Shown here piece after piece: positions 34,504 to 45,722 of a stretch of DNA of 64,000 nt. The stretch covers positions 62,001 to 126,000 of the forward strand of contig VKHL01000014.1 of assembly GCA_015146655.1 (NCBI GenBank). Reading direction: 5' to 3'. Source of the DNA: Ochromonas danica (lineage: Eukaryota > Sar > Chrysophyceae > Chromulinales > Chromulinaceae). How positions within the stretch are numbered: the stretch's first letter is position 1; every line of letters starts with the position of its first letter. The notes beneath the pieces were generated by a model. The model worked only from the letters and a program-made list of their open reading frames with translations. It was not told the DNA's origin and did no database searches. A program made the position numbers and the translations under genes.

Positions 34504-37500
34504 ATGATGCAAATTTTATTGTTGTTTACTACTGTGTCCTTGATTTCGGTGCATATTGGGGATGGATTTGGTGCTCAATCTTTGCGCCATATTGCACAAA
34601 CAATCCGAACAAAAGATCAATCAGCAGTTAAAAAACTATTAATGCCTTCAATGCTGAGAATGGTTGCAACTGAGAAGCAAGACCTTTCTGTGGGCGGTAT
34701 GTTTACCAACTCCTCTCCTGAGACTAAGAGAGTGGTCCCAACCAATATGGAAGGAAAGACAAAGTTCAAGATTGTCTACGTGGTTCTTGAATCGCAGTAT
34801 CAATCCGCGTTGACCAAGGCTTGTAATTCGATCAACTCCGGCAAGGAAGGGGTTGCCGTCGAAGCTGTTGGCTACTTGCTTGAAGAACTTCGCAATCCAT
34901 TGGTTTTTGAGCAATTCAAGCAGGACGTTGGCGATGCCAATATTTTTATTGGATCTCTTATCTTTGTCCAAGAACTCGCCGACAAGGTAATGTTTTATGA
35001 TGGATGCACTACTATTTCATGTTATTGACGATGGTGCGTTGCAGGTGGTTGAAGTTCTTACCCCTAACAGAGACCGCCTCGATGCTGTTCTTATTTTCCC
35101 CTCCATGCCCGAAGTCATGAGGTTGAATAAAGTTGGATCCTTCACCATGGCTAATCTGGGTCAAAGCAAGTCCGTTATCGGTGAGTTCATGAAGAAAAAG
35201 AAGAAGGAAAGCGGATCTTCCTTTGAAGAGGGTATGTTAAAGCTTCTTCGTACGCTCCCCAAGGTTTTAAAATACTTGCCAAGCGATAAGGCCCGTGACG
35301 CGCGCTCTTTCATGATGTCTTTCCAATACTGGTTGGGAGGATCTCCAGATAACCTTCGCAGTATGTTGCTGATGCTTGCAAAAGAGTTCGTTGGCGGATC
35401 TTCAATCTCCGAAGGTGCTATCTCAGAACCTGTGTTAATTCCCGATAAGGGAATATGGCACCCTCTAGCCGAGCGAGTGTTCGAGAAGGTGGAAGACTAC
35501 AATGAATGGTATAATACTGTGCATGCGCCAGCGGCCGGTATTGACACCAAGAATGCTGTTACCGTTGGAATTATTTTACAAAAATCTCATATCAACACTA
35601 AAGATGAAGCTCACTATGTCGCTATGATTTCTGAGTTAGAGGCCCGCGGTGCTCGCGTTGTCTGCATCTATTCTGGAGGATTGGATTTCTCTGGTCCTGT
35701 GGATGAATATTTCTACACAGATGGAGCTGCTGTTGTAGATTCTGTTATCAATTTGACGGGATTTGCTTTGGTCGGTGGCCCTGCTTCACAGGATCATCCT
35801 AAGGCCGTTGAAACCTTGAAGCGCCTTGACAGACCCTATATCTGCGCCGTTCCTCTTGTATTCCAATCATTTGAGGAGTGGCAAAACAGCGAGCTTGGTT
35901 TACATCCAATCCAAGTTGCCCTTCAAGTCTCTCTCCCAGAAATTGATGGTGCCATAGAGCCAATTATCTATGCTGGCCGCGAAGGAGCTACTGGACGTTC
36001 TGTTCCTTTATCAGATCGCATTGAACTTCTAGCTAACAGAGCTCTCAAATGGGCGACATTGAGCAAGAAGAAGAATGCCGATAAGAAGCTCTCGATCACC
36101 GTATTCAGTTTCCCTCCCGATAAGGGTAATGTTGGAACTGCAGCATATCTGGATGTTTTCAATTCCATCTTTGCTGTCATGCAAGAAATGAAGAAGCAGG
36201 GATACGATGTTGGCGAGTTGCCCAGCACTTCCGAAGATTTGATGAAGAGTATCCTCAACGATGTTAATGCGCAATTGTCGTCGCCAGATTTGAATGTTGC
36301 CCACCGAATGAGTGTTTCCGAGTACGAAACTCTCTGTCCATATGTAAAGGATTTGGAACCAAACTGGGGACCAGCTCCTGGTCACTTGAACTCTGACGGT
36401 AAAGATCTGTTGGTTTATGGTAAGGTCTTCGGCAATGTCTTCATTGGCGTGCAGCCTTCTTTTGGATACGAAGGCGACCCGATGCGTTTGCTGTTCTCCA
36501 AGTCCGCTTCTCCTCATCATGGATTTGCTGCGTATTACACTTATGTGGAAAAGGTCTTCAAAGCAGACGCTGTGCTTCACTTCGGTACTCATGGGTCCTT
36601 AGAATTCATGCCTGGAAAGCAGGTGGGCATGTCCGGTACTTGTTATCCTGATCGATTGATATCGCAGGTTCCAAACATTTACTACTACGCTGCTAATAAT
36701 CCTTCGGAAGCTACTATAGCAAAGCGCCGATCTTATGCTGCTACTATTTCTTACCTCACACCTCCGGCCGAGAATGCTGGATTGTACAAGGGGTTGAAGG
36801 ATTTGGCAGAGCTTGTTAAATCATATCAGGGATTACGTGATAACTCTCAGCGTGGGTCGGCTATTGTTAACTCTATTGTGTCTTCTGCCAGAACTTGCAA
36901 TCTTGATAAGGATATTGCTGACCTCCCCTCTGAGACTGATGATGCCAAGAACCTCACTCAAGATCAACGAGATACAGTTGTCGGTAAAGTTTACCAGCGA
37001 TTAATGGAAATTGAGTCTCGTCTATTACCTTGTGGTCTGCATACTATTGGTGTTCCTCCTTCTGCTGAAGAAGCGATCGCTACATTGGTGAATATTGCTG
37101 GTATCGACCGTCCGGAGGATAATATTAAAGCACTTCCTAGAGTAATTGCTGACTCTCTTGGTCGTAATATTGAAGATTTGTACCGATCTGCCAATGCTGG
37201 CAATCTTGATGATGTAGCTTTGTTGCAGAGGATCACTGAAGCCAGCCGTGCTGCTGTGCGTGGAATGGTTATGCGCTGCACTGATAGCAATGGCAGAGTG
37301 ACTGAAGTCTCTCCATTGATGAAGACTGGAGCAAATTTCTTTAACGCATTCACTGGAGGTTCTCCTCAGAAGAAGGCTCTGGCTGATGCTGGCTTTGATA
37401 AAGTGCAAGACGACGACTTGCGTCCTCTTTTCGATTATCTGGAGTCTTGTCTAAAACAGATTGTTGCAGACAACGAAGTTGGCAGCTTGATTAGTGCGCT

Positions 37501-38749
37501 AAATGGTCATTTCATTACTCCTGGTCCTGGCGGTGATCCTATTCGTAACCCTGATGTTTTGCCCACGGGCAAGAATATGCATGGTTTGGATCCTCAATCT
37601 ATCCCAACCACTGCTGCCGTGGATGTTGCAAGGGTTGTTGCTGATCGTCTTCTAGAGCGTATGAAGCTGGATACTGGCTCTTATCCTGAAACCATTGCCT
37701 TCACGCTCTGGGGTACTGACAATATCAAGACCTATGGTGAATCGTTGGCTCAGGTGCTCATGCTTGTTGGAGTTCGTCCTGTACCTGATTCGTTGGGTCG
37801 GGTCAACAAGCTTGAACTCATTCCTCTTGAGGAACTTGGACGTCCTCGCGTAGATGTTGTTGTTACATGCTCTGGTGTATTCAGAGATTTATTCATCAAT
37901 CAGATGAACCTGCTTGACAGAGCCGTCAAAATGGCAGCCGAGGCCGATGAACCCGAAAATATGAACTTTGTTCGCAAGCATGCTATTCAACAGGCAAAGG
38001 AATTCAGCATCTCGCTCAGAGATGCTGCCACTAGAGTGTTCTCGAATGCTGCAGGTTCTTACTCTGCTAACGTCGGCTTGACTCTTGAAAATGGCGGCTG
38101 GGAGAACGAGAAGCAGCTGCAAGATCAGTTCATCAACCGCAAAGGTTATGCATTTAACGCTGATAAGCCAGGCCAAATGGACTTGCAAACCGACATCTTC
38201 AAGTCCTCCTTGAAGAAGGTGGATCTCACTTTCCAGAACTTGGATTCCTCGGAGATCTCTCTGACTGATGTCAGTCATTACTTTGATTCGGATCCTACAA
38301 AGGTAGTCAGCTCTCTTCGTGACGACAAAAAGAAGCCCAAGGCCTTCATTGCTGATACTACCACCGCTAATGCCCAAGTGCGTAGTCTCTCCGAAACTCT
38401 TCGTCTTGATGCCCGCACCAAGCTCCTTAACCCAAAGTTCTATGAGGGAATGCTCAACTCTGGTTATGAAGGAGCTCGCGAGATCACTAAACGCCTAAAG
38501 AACACTATGGGTTGGTCAGCTACTTCTGGGGAAGTTGACAACTTTATCTATGAAGACGCTAATGATACATTTATCAAAGACGAGGCCATGCGCAACCGAA
38601 TGCTTGAGACGAATCCTAATGCCTTTAGAGACATGGTGACCACTTTCCTCGAGGCCAATGGTCGCGGCTACTGGGACACTTCTGATGAAAATCTTGAACT
38701 CCTTCAAGAGCTTTACCAAGAGGTCGAAGATCGTATCGAAGGAGTTTAA
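34504..38749 (+). CDS. chlH: Magnesium-protoporphyrin IX chelatase subunit H
   Basis: Porphyrin-binding catalytic subunit of magnesium chelatase, which inserts magnesium into protoporphyrin IX with ChlI and ChlD in the plastid; the committing step of chlorophyll synthesis. Exons 34504-34986 and 35045-38749 (58-base intron) encode 1395 residues, the usual length. Family blocks are in order: [118 protein letters not shown] and the late [18 protein letters not shown]. CobN is excluded by these blocks. The N-terminus [21 protein letters not shown] is a signal peptide followed by FGAQS and a Ser/Thr/basic stretch, so it resembles the ASAFAP-type import signal of secondary plastids. The intron joins ELADK to VVEVL. 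Confidence 0.97.
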
Positions 38750-38950
38750 GGGATAGGGTCCCATGTCAGACTGACTACAGTTTTGGAATATAGGTGGTTG
38801 TATTTTAAAGTCTGCTAGCTTGTAGGTAACGCATACCCTCAAAGTGGCTTGATGACAATGTAAATTTATATGAAGTTGACCACAAAAGCAATGTAATTTG
38901 ATGGGTAAACGGCTAAACTCATTTGGTATTGTTGTATTGCGTGGCGCATA

Positions 38951-40234
38951 ATGTCTCGTTTGAGGGATGCAGACAGGAGGTGCAATGGCAGCAGTCATCA
39001 GAAGATTGGGAGGAAATTAGTATTGACTAGGCTGACTATTTTATTCTCTTTTCCACTCATTTCCACTTGGTTTATCGATTGCTTTGATATGATATTCAAT
39101 GTATCTCCGAGCTGGGAGGTTCTTCTCTATACTGTCTTGCTCCTGGCGCTGTGGATGCTTGTACGTGTTATCGCAGAGAGTTTGACTACCATATGGAAGT
39201 TTTTCGGTGATAAAGCTGAAGAAGATATCATCAAGGTCAATCCTTTCCTAAATGGAGTTAAATACGCGGTTTCTTATTGGACTGAACGAGGTGGGAGACC
39301 ATATCAGGAGGATCGATTCCATACACTTAAAGGTCAGATGGGACCAATCGAGGCTTCTCTCTATGGTGTATTTGATGGACATGGAGGTGATAAAGCAGCG
39401 GAATATTGCAAGCAGAATTTGTTGCAAGCGATTATAAATGATCCCTATTTTGAGAGTAACACTTCCAGAGCTGCCACAAATGCTTTCTTCAGGTAGCTCA
39501 CTCATCAACCTGTCCTCATGTCAATCGGCCAATCAACTCTGAAATATGTCAAATCGATGTTTATTGTTTTTAAAGAGTGGATGCAGATTTCTCTTCTAAG
39601 GCTAAACCCCAGGGCTTGACGGATGGAAGTACAGCGGTTGTCGCCATTATCGCGCGTAGCCATCTCTATGTTGCAAATGGTGAGTGTTTCAGTGACTGCT
39701 CTTTTTAGTGAGGTCCGTGCTTCATATAATGTGCTTTATTGTGCCAGCTGGCGATTCTAGAGCTGTTATAGTACAGAAAGGAGGCAAGACGCGTTCCATG
39801 TCCTTAGATCATCGACCTGAACGGTGAGATTCACTATTTCTCTTCGTTCTGCTTGTGCCGTTATCAATGTTTTCTGATCTAATAGGAAAGATGAAGAAAG
39901 TCGTATCCGCAAATTGGGTGGCACTTTGCAACACTGGGGTCGATGGCGTGTGCAAGGGGTATTGGCTGTTTCCCGAGCCATTGGAGACGTCTCTCTTCAA
40001 CCCTACATCACTTGTGAGCCGGAGCTCATGGACAAGCTTCTTGATATTGAAGATGAATATCTAGTTTTGGCCACTGATGGCCTTTGGGATGTGCTAGAAA
40101 ATGAGGACGTGGCCAAGTTGGTCTTATCCTCTTCGCGGGAGAATTTTGTCGATGTGGCCAAGAAACTCTGCATGGAAGCTGCCATTATGGGCTCCAACGA
40201 CAATGTTACTGCACTTGTCATAGATCTCAAGTAA
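38951..40234 (+). CDS. PP2C-family (PPM) protein phosphatase with N-terminal membrane segment
   Basis: Metal-dependent Ser/Thr phosphatase of 356 residues in four exons (38951-39492, 39576-39679, 39748-39823, 39886-40234) with introns of 83, 68 and 62 bases. Motifs in order are RPYQEDRF with the metal-binding Asp, YGVFDGHGGDKAAEYC, ANAGDSRAVIVQKGG, SLDHRPERKDEE, VLAVSRAIGD, LVLATDGLWDVLENEDV and the closing SNDNVTALVIDL; all metal and phosphate-binding acidic residues are present. About 70 residues before the catalytic domain is a hydrophobic helix (EVLLYTVLLLALWMLVRVIA), so the enzyme is likely membrane-tethered with a cytosolic catalytic domain. Splice junctions restore AN-AGDSRA and HRPER-KDEE exactly. 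The upstream 30 residues (Arg/Lys-rich) are weakly supported; a later Met near residue 50 could also start the protein. Confidence 0.92.
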
Positions 40235-40404
40235 GTAAAAGATAGCTTTTATATAGATCATGAGTGGTTGTGACTGATGTAATGTCTGTGGGATTTAGAG
40301 GGAGATATTTGCCCAAACAATCGACACCAACAAAGGGATAATCATAAATGTCTGTCTGTATTGTTATAAATAGCTCGTTTGACGTTATTATATATTTACA
40401 GCTT

Positions 40405-40973
40405 TTAGCGCACCAACCATTTAGATGCATCATCACCCTTATTTCCAGAGAGTTTTTGTAACTCATTTTTTTGTTTGAGATAGTCCGACAGCTCGCCCTT
40501 CTCGAGTTGGTGTTCCTCCTCACTCGCTTTCTTGGCATTGAAACGCTTGACTGCCAACTCCTTTTGCTTCTGAGCAACCGCAGCATCAATTTTAGCTTGA
40601 AAATCTATCGTGCTATTTTAACATGTTTTGTGAGCATTGTGAATAAGGTCTTGGCAGTAAAGTGCACTTACTAGGCTTCGTTCTTCGCTGCCTCATCGTC
40701 TTGGGTACTAGCCGTCGCAACTGTTGAGAGCGCAACAGTATTCATGGGCCTCGATTGAGCTACTTCAATGGAAGGATGTCGAACGACTGGATCACCACTG
40801 CCTGCAGCTGTATTTGCCTGCAGCTCATTGGTGGCTCCTGGCGGCTTTAGATTCGGAGCTTCATGGACAACAGAATCTGACGGAGCTGTCCATACAGACC
40901 GATTTTGTGAAGCGTTATAATAGAAGGCCTTCCCATCGGCCGTCAGGTGCTTGGTCCACATTCCTTTACTCAT
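40405..40973 (-). CDS. Small WW-domain protein
   Basis: 169-residue protein in two exons, 40973-40672 and 40612-40405. An N-terminal WW domain, MWTKHLTADGKAFYYNASQN then RSVWTAP, has both signature tryptophans, the Tyr-Tyr pair and the final Pro, of the type that binds proline-rich ligands (PRP40/FBP11-like). A low-complexity linker and a Lys/Glu/Gln-rich helix follow. The acceptor TAAAATAG before 40612 keeps the frame; the nearer acceptor CGATAG would create a stop codon at once. Function unknown beyond Pro-ligand binding. Convergent with the PP2C gene 170 bases away. Confidence 0.72.
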
Positions 40974-41131
40974 TTTAGACTACGTTTGAGTAAACAAAAG
41001 AGGTTTTGTTTGGAAGAGAAAGTGTATTATTATTGTGATGCGCAGGGAGTTTGGATGTGTTTTAGTGCAAACAAAAGTGTTTTTGTAAGTCTTATAAACA
41101 AACAAACAAAGGAGATATAGATGGACTACAA

Positions 41132-42232
41132 TTATTTTCTTTGACTTTCGGCTGTGCCTATCGGACTAAGTGCCACGTTTCTCAACAAGAAAGAAGCTAT
41201 GTCCAAGACATCCTCCACAGACAAATCATGTGTCTCCTTTTCTTGTAGTTGGGATACGATATCTTCGATGTCTCTCGGATCAATGATGAATCGAGCTTCA
41301 CTCAGAACTTTTGGCAAATCATGGACAGAGATATGATGCATTTTGGCAAATGATTCAAAGCTTTCTTTCAGACGTTCTTTCGTCTCATCATCAAGCTCTA
41401 ACTGCCAAGCTTCGCTGTCCCGATTACTGGCTGCCTCGCTGCGAACAGCTACAACAGCCGATGAAAGAACGGATTGAGGATCAGCCAAAGCGAGACCAGG
41501 CATTTGAAAGTCATTGAAAAAGAGTCCTTTGGGCAACGGTCGGACGAAGCGGATCTCTTCCGATTGGCTAGGTGACCGAAACTCTCCACAACGAGGTTGA
41601 TCGTCATGCCACTCTCCTTCATAGATCTTACGAGTCGATGCATAATAGAAAAGACCAGGTCCTTCTTTCTTATTATCAACCCAGGTTCCCTCAAAGACGT
41701 TTCCATTTGTGTAATTCATGGTTCCAAAACCATTTCTCATGTCAAATCTCCAATCTCCTGTATACTCATCTCCATTAAGATACTCATGCTTGCCTTTACC
41801 ATTTCGCTGTCCCTGCTCCCACTCGCCTTTGTAGACTTCGCCATTTTCATAATAGCGAATGCCTTCTCCCTCCATTGAACCGTCGATCCAATTTCCGACA
41901 TAGACACGAACAAAATTCTTTCCTTTCTTAACCCAAAGCGTTCCTCGACCATTGTACATGTTATTATTCCACTCGCCTTCATATTTAGTATTGTCAGGAT
42001 TGATCTGAACACCGAAGCCACACTTCTTATCACCAGCCCATTCTCCCTTGTATTGTGAACCACCGATGAAAGGAAATACAGGCTTCGTTTTGTCTCGAAT
42101 AACATCTTTGTTTTTTAATTCAGGATCTCTTCTAACTTCATACACTGTAGCATGATGACCTGTGCGAAGCGATTGTTGCATTTTACTTTCACTCATTAGC
42201 GCTTTCTCTCTGAAAGACCCCGCAGTTTTCAT
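41132..42232 (-). CDS. MORN-repeat protein
   Basis: Intronless 366-residue protein with seven consecutive MORN repeats (about residues 65-225), each of the form Y-x-G-x-W-x(6)-G-x-G, for example YKGEWAGDKKCGFG, YEGEWNNNMYNGRG, YTGDWRFDMRNGFG and YEGEWHDDQPRCGE. A linker and a C-terminal acidic helical part (residues 280-360: ETKERLKESFESFA, then LPKVLSEARFIIDPRDIEDI) resemble an EF-hand-like or docking fold without canonical calcium loops. MORN arrays scaffold membranes, radial spokes or ciliary bases; MORN3-like proteins act in axonemes. The exact subfamily cannot be told. It shares a divergent promoter with the kinase gene. Confidence 0.8.
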   Translation of the reverse strand: MKTAGSFREKALMSESKMQQSLRTGHHATVYEVRRDPELKNKDVIRDKTKPVFPFIGGSQYKGEWAGDKKCGFGVQINPDNTKYEGEWNNNMYNGRGTLWVKKGKNFVRVYVGNWIDGSMEGEGIRYYENGEVYKGEWEQGQRNGKGKHEYLNGDEYTGDWRFDMRNGFGTMNYTNGNVFEGTWVDNKKEGPGLFYYASTRKIYEGEWHDDQPRCGEFRSPSQSEEIRFVRPLPKGLFFNDFQMPGLALADPQSVLSSAVVAVRSEAASNRDSEAWQLELDDETKERLKESFESFAKMHHISVHDLPKVLSEARFIIDPRDIEDIVSQLQEKETHDLSVEDVLDIASFLLRNVALSPIGTAESQRK

Positions 42233-42709
42233 TTCTTATCTTGAAACCTAGGATAATTGTCACTACAAATAGATAGAACTGGGCAAATTTGGACTTGATG
42301 CCAAGGTCTCTCTGTCAGAGGGGCTGGATGTGTAACGGTCAAGCACAGCAAGTAGTGTTGCTGTATGACTCCTGTGGATGGTGCGGGGTGGTGCTGCTGC
42401 CCGGCGCGGTTCTCGCTGTGCATCTTCTCGCAGTCGGCAGTGGAGACTAACGAGGTGAGGAATGCCAATGGGGAATCTTTGAATCACAAGCGCATTGCAT
42501 TACAAGATAATAGATCGTAGGAAGATATTTCTGTAAATTAGAGGAAAATATCTTCTTCTTATATTCTTTTGTCATAGTGTTCAGTCAAACTTTCTGTGTC
42601 TGAACTAATTCTTTCGTGAGACGGTAGAAAGAGTGTAGTAGTGTTTATTTCATCAATAGGTTTCATTTCGTCCATATTTTGTCAAAAGTACTTTATTGTT
42701 AATGTTAAT
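42233..42709. promoter_or_regulatory. Divergent promoter, MORN protein / protein kinase
   Basis: A 477-base gap. The part 42290-42480 is GC-rich and holds an inverted repeat (CAGCAA, six-base loop, TTGCTG at 42346-42363). The kinase-proximal part is AT-rich. No gene seen. Confidence 0.35.
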
Positions 42710-44579
42710 ATGTCTGATTATATAATAAGAGGCAAGTTAACTGTTGAAGAGCTCGCAGATGCTCTGAAGAAGGCTTTTCCTACTCGAAACATTCGAGTGG
42801 AAGGACAGAGCAAGGGTGGGGAGGGTGACGCTATCGATATTTCCCCCGTATCAGATCAGGCGACTGCACAGTTAATGAAGAAGTTGTCTGAGAAAGAAAA
42901 TGATGTAAAAGCTGCTGAAGATACCGCCAAGAAAGCTCTGCTCACCATTCAAACTCTTCACAAGCAACAGCAAGATTTGTATGAAGAGTTTGCGCTGCTT
43001 CGTCAACGATATGACGAGCAAAAGGCGGCCACCGTTAGTATCCTTTGGAATCATTGTGCAAGGTATCATCCAGACTTGAGGCAAATTCCTTCAATGCAGG
43101 ATGTTAATACCTTCGTGGAGAATGAGGAAAGAGTGGGCAACCTATTGGTTGGTGATTTTCTTGGTGAAGGACAATTTGCCGTTGTAAAGAATTGTTCTTA
43201 TGAAGGGAGAGATCATGAATTTGCTTTGAAAATTATTAGGAAAGATCGTATAACTTCGTTTACTGCATTAATGAGGGTTTCGAATGAAATTGACAATCTT
43301 CGCATTCTCAAAAGCCCTCATATTGTCACTGTGGAGCAAGTTATCCACACTCAAGACACCCTATATATTGTAACGGAGAAAGGTGGAAAGGATTTATTTG
43401 AGTTCTTTGATGAACATCCGGATGGTGTTCCCGAGAACTGGGTCCGTGAGATTATCAGTTGCGTGATGAAAGGCGTGCTTTACTGTCATGAACAAGGCGT
43501 TTGTCATCGAGGTTAGTAATTACTCTTGCTCTTTTGTATGGATTTCGTAGTTCTGATGTGTTCTGTGTGTTGAAATAGATCTAAAGCCTGAGAATATATT
43601 GATCACCTTCGACGCGGAAGGTGCATGTTGCAAAGACTTAAAGCTTTGTGATTTTGGTCTCAGTACAAAATTCAAACCAAAGCAGTTGCTGACTGATTTT
43701 TGTGGCTCTCCAGGGTTTTTCTGTCCTGAAATGATTATTCATGGATCATACTTTGGAGACAAAGCAGATGTTTGGAGTGTTGGGTGTATTCTGTTAGAGC
43801 TTGTGCTGGGCCACGAACGTTTCTGTGAGCTTTGGATGACTGCCTATGACTATGAGGTACTACATGATAAAGCTCTGTTCACTCAAACTATTGCGGAGAC
43901 TGTTGGATCCCTTCCAGATCATCTTACTTTCTCTGAAGAGTTGAATGATTTTATTTTGCGCTTTGTGGAGCTGCGTTCATCTCGACGATCGAATATGAAA
44001 GCGTTAGCCTCTCATGGTTGGCTTCAGGGACGTCTTCTAGAGGATATTATGGCCGGTGCAAATGGGGTTCGCACATCCAAGATCCTTGCGGATGGAACCA
44101 CATTTACTCCGCCCACGCTCAGTCCCTCACCTTCATTTTATGCAAGCACTCCAGTTAGTCAGGAAGCTATCAATGCGGCCTATAGTAATGTGAGTGATCG
44201 CGAACGAAAAGTGTTGGAGGAAATTATCTCCGCACATCAACAGGAGGATGGTGAACAGCTTATGCACTTGCCTCCAATCACCCCAGCCACACCTAACATT
44301 GGTGCGGCAAAGAAGATCTTACGCAAAGGCAATGAACTTGCCAACAGCGTTAGTCATTTATCCTTTAGCGACTCGGGAGCTGATAGTCCCTTGCCACACA
44401 AGGGGTATATACGAAGTCGTCTTCCCAGTTTAATTGAATCCCAGGAAGACGGTGACGCTGCTAGATTGAGTGAGGAAAACCGAGCTCACAGTGCGCCTAA
44501 AGATAAGCTCACTGTCGATAAGCCCTCTCTCTATGCTAGCAATTCTGACGGTACTTTGCGTCCCGGTGTAGGCAAGTAG
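42710..44579 (+). CDS. Ser/Thr protein kinase with N-terminal coiled coil
   Basis: 600-residue kinase in two exons, 42710-43511 and 43579-44579, with a 67-base intron that splits HR|DLKPEN. The N-terminal 110 residues hold a helical, Lys/Glu-rich coiled coil. The catalytic domain (about 140-460) has FLGEGQFAVVKNC (Gly loop), ALKIIRKDR, HRDLKPENIL, KLCDFGLSTKF, and a variant P+1/APE loop CGSPGFFCPEMI, then DVWSVGCILLELVLG. The layout is CAMK/ULK-like, but no subfamily signature such as a calmodulin-binding tail or UBA domain is evident. The remaining 140 residues are Ser/Pro-rich, with several potential proline-directed phosphosites. The start ATG at 42710 is the first in frame. Confidence 0.85.
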
Positions 44580-44830
44580 CAAATGGTTTAGGACATAATA
44601 TGATGGATGTTTTACTTATTTTTGCTTCGTCGTGGCATTTTTTCATACATGTCACTTAGTTCATCAATGCTGAGTATGTGTGAGTATGGTAGGAAGTGTG
44701 ATCAGATGGAAAGTATGGGGTGGTTTGTGTAGGATTTTGTTTTATAAAGCAAAATTATATCGAGTGGTTTTGCAATAATTTAACTTTGTGCTCTGAGACC
44801 CTGCACATCATATATGTTTGGACACATTGT
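44580..44830. other. Convergent 3' region, kinase / VKOR
   Basis: A 251-base T-rich gap between two stop codons; nothing beyond presumed 3' UTRs. Confidence 0.3.
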
Positions 44831-45343
44831 TCATTCCATCCTTTCCTTATTCGGTCGCTCACTGCCTGCTGACTCCGTATTCACTGTGAGTGAGGGGAAA
44901 TAGGCTATGGAGAAGCAGATGAAGATCAAGGTATTCACTAAATATGTAGCATAACAGACAAGGCATATGGTATGTAAGATCTCACACAGTATATAGGATA
45001 GATAGGCACATATGGTCATGGTGAGAGCAGACATCCATAACAGTGAGAGTTGTCCCCATCGGCTTTTCCGCCACAGCAGATAGACAAATCCCTCCAAAAT
45101 ATAAAACAATAGTCCATAGACAGCATTGGACTGATCCAAAACAGAGTTCTTGGGTACAATACCCAAAAAGCTAATCATTCGACTATAGTCTGACTCGAGC
45201 ACTTTGGTACAAGAGATTTCTTGAGAAATATCACACAGTGCTTCGTAATCACTCTCTGAACTAGTCTCTACTTCAATATAGATAGCATAGGCTGCTACCA
45301 CTATTCCTACAAGGATCAGTACACCACTTGCTTCTTCTATCAT
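44831..45343 (-). CDS. Vitamin K epoxide reductase (VKOR)-family protein, stand-alone
   Basis: 170-residue integral membrane oxidoreductase that makes or transfers disulfides using a quinone. Four or five hydrophobic segments are visible. All four conserved cysteines are present: the loop pair C37 and C45 in ALCDISQEISCTKVL and the active-site CLVC (C127, C130). VLDQSNAVYGLLFYILE matches the metazoan VKORC1 block ILNQSN-x-FG-x-FY. Cyanobacterial and plant homologues carry a fused thioredoxin domain; this one ends 40 residues after CLVC, so it is the animal-like single-domain form. Location in the ER is likely as no plastid presequence is seen. Single exon, ATG at 45343. Confidence 0.92.
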   Translation of the reverse strand: MIEEASGVLILVGIVVAAYAIYIEVETSSESDYEALCDISQEISCTKVLESDYSRMISFLGIVPKNSVLDQSNAVYGLLFYILEGFVYLLWRKSRWGQLSLLWMSALTMTICAYLSYILCEILHTICLVCYATYLVNTLIFICFSIAYFPSLTVNTESAGSERPNKERME

Positions 45344-45722
45344 GTTCTATAAGTAGTGTGTGTTCTTTGTTTTTCGTTCATTTCCAACATGTTTTTCGGG
45401 GCGTTTCCAAAATTGAAAGCGCGTTTCTGGATGAGGCACCCCTGGTTTTGACAACCCTGCTGTGGCAAATACCCTGTCTCTCAGTATCTATGGGTATGGC
45501 ATACTCCTTCTTAAGCTTCGCAGACCTTTAAAACAGACTTCGTTCAAATGATTTATTCAATAGGATTCATGTGGATTTGTGTAGAGGGAGAATCATTACA
45601 TTGTACATTGTATCGCATTTTCGCTAATTTCGAGAAGTTTAACATGTTATGTTAATAAGGTTAACTTCCCTTGATTTGCTTGTTTCTTGTCCATGAGAAC
45701 AGTGAGACTTCTCTATTAAACC
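45344..45722. promoter_or_regulatory. Divergent promoter, VKOR / SMP-30-like lactonase
   Basis: A 379-base gap. GCTTAAGAAGGAG (minus strand, near 45504-45516) and TTAACTTCCC at 45661-45670 are partial matches to the TTAACTTAAGARG word found before other genes. No gene is seen. Confidence 0.35.

Noticed and set aside
36029-36592. A 187-codon ORF antisense to ChlH
   Set aside because: It mirrors the strongly biased ChlH codons and has no domain-like sequence; a shadow of the sense gene.
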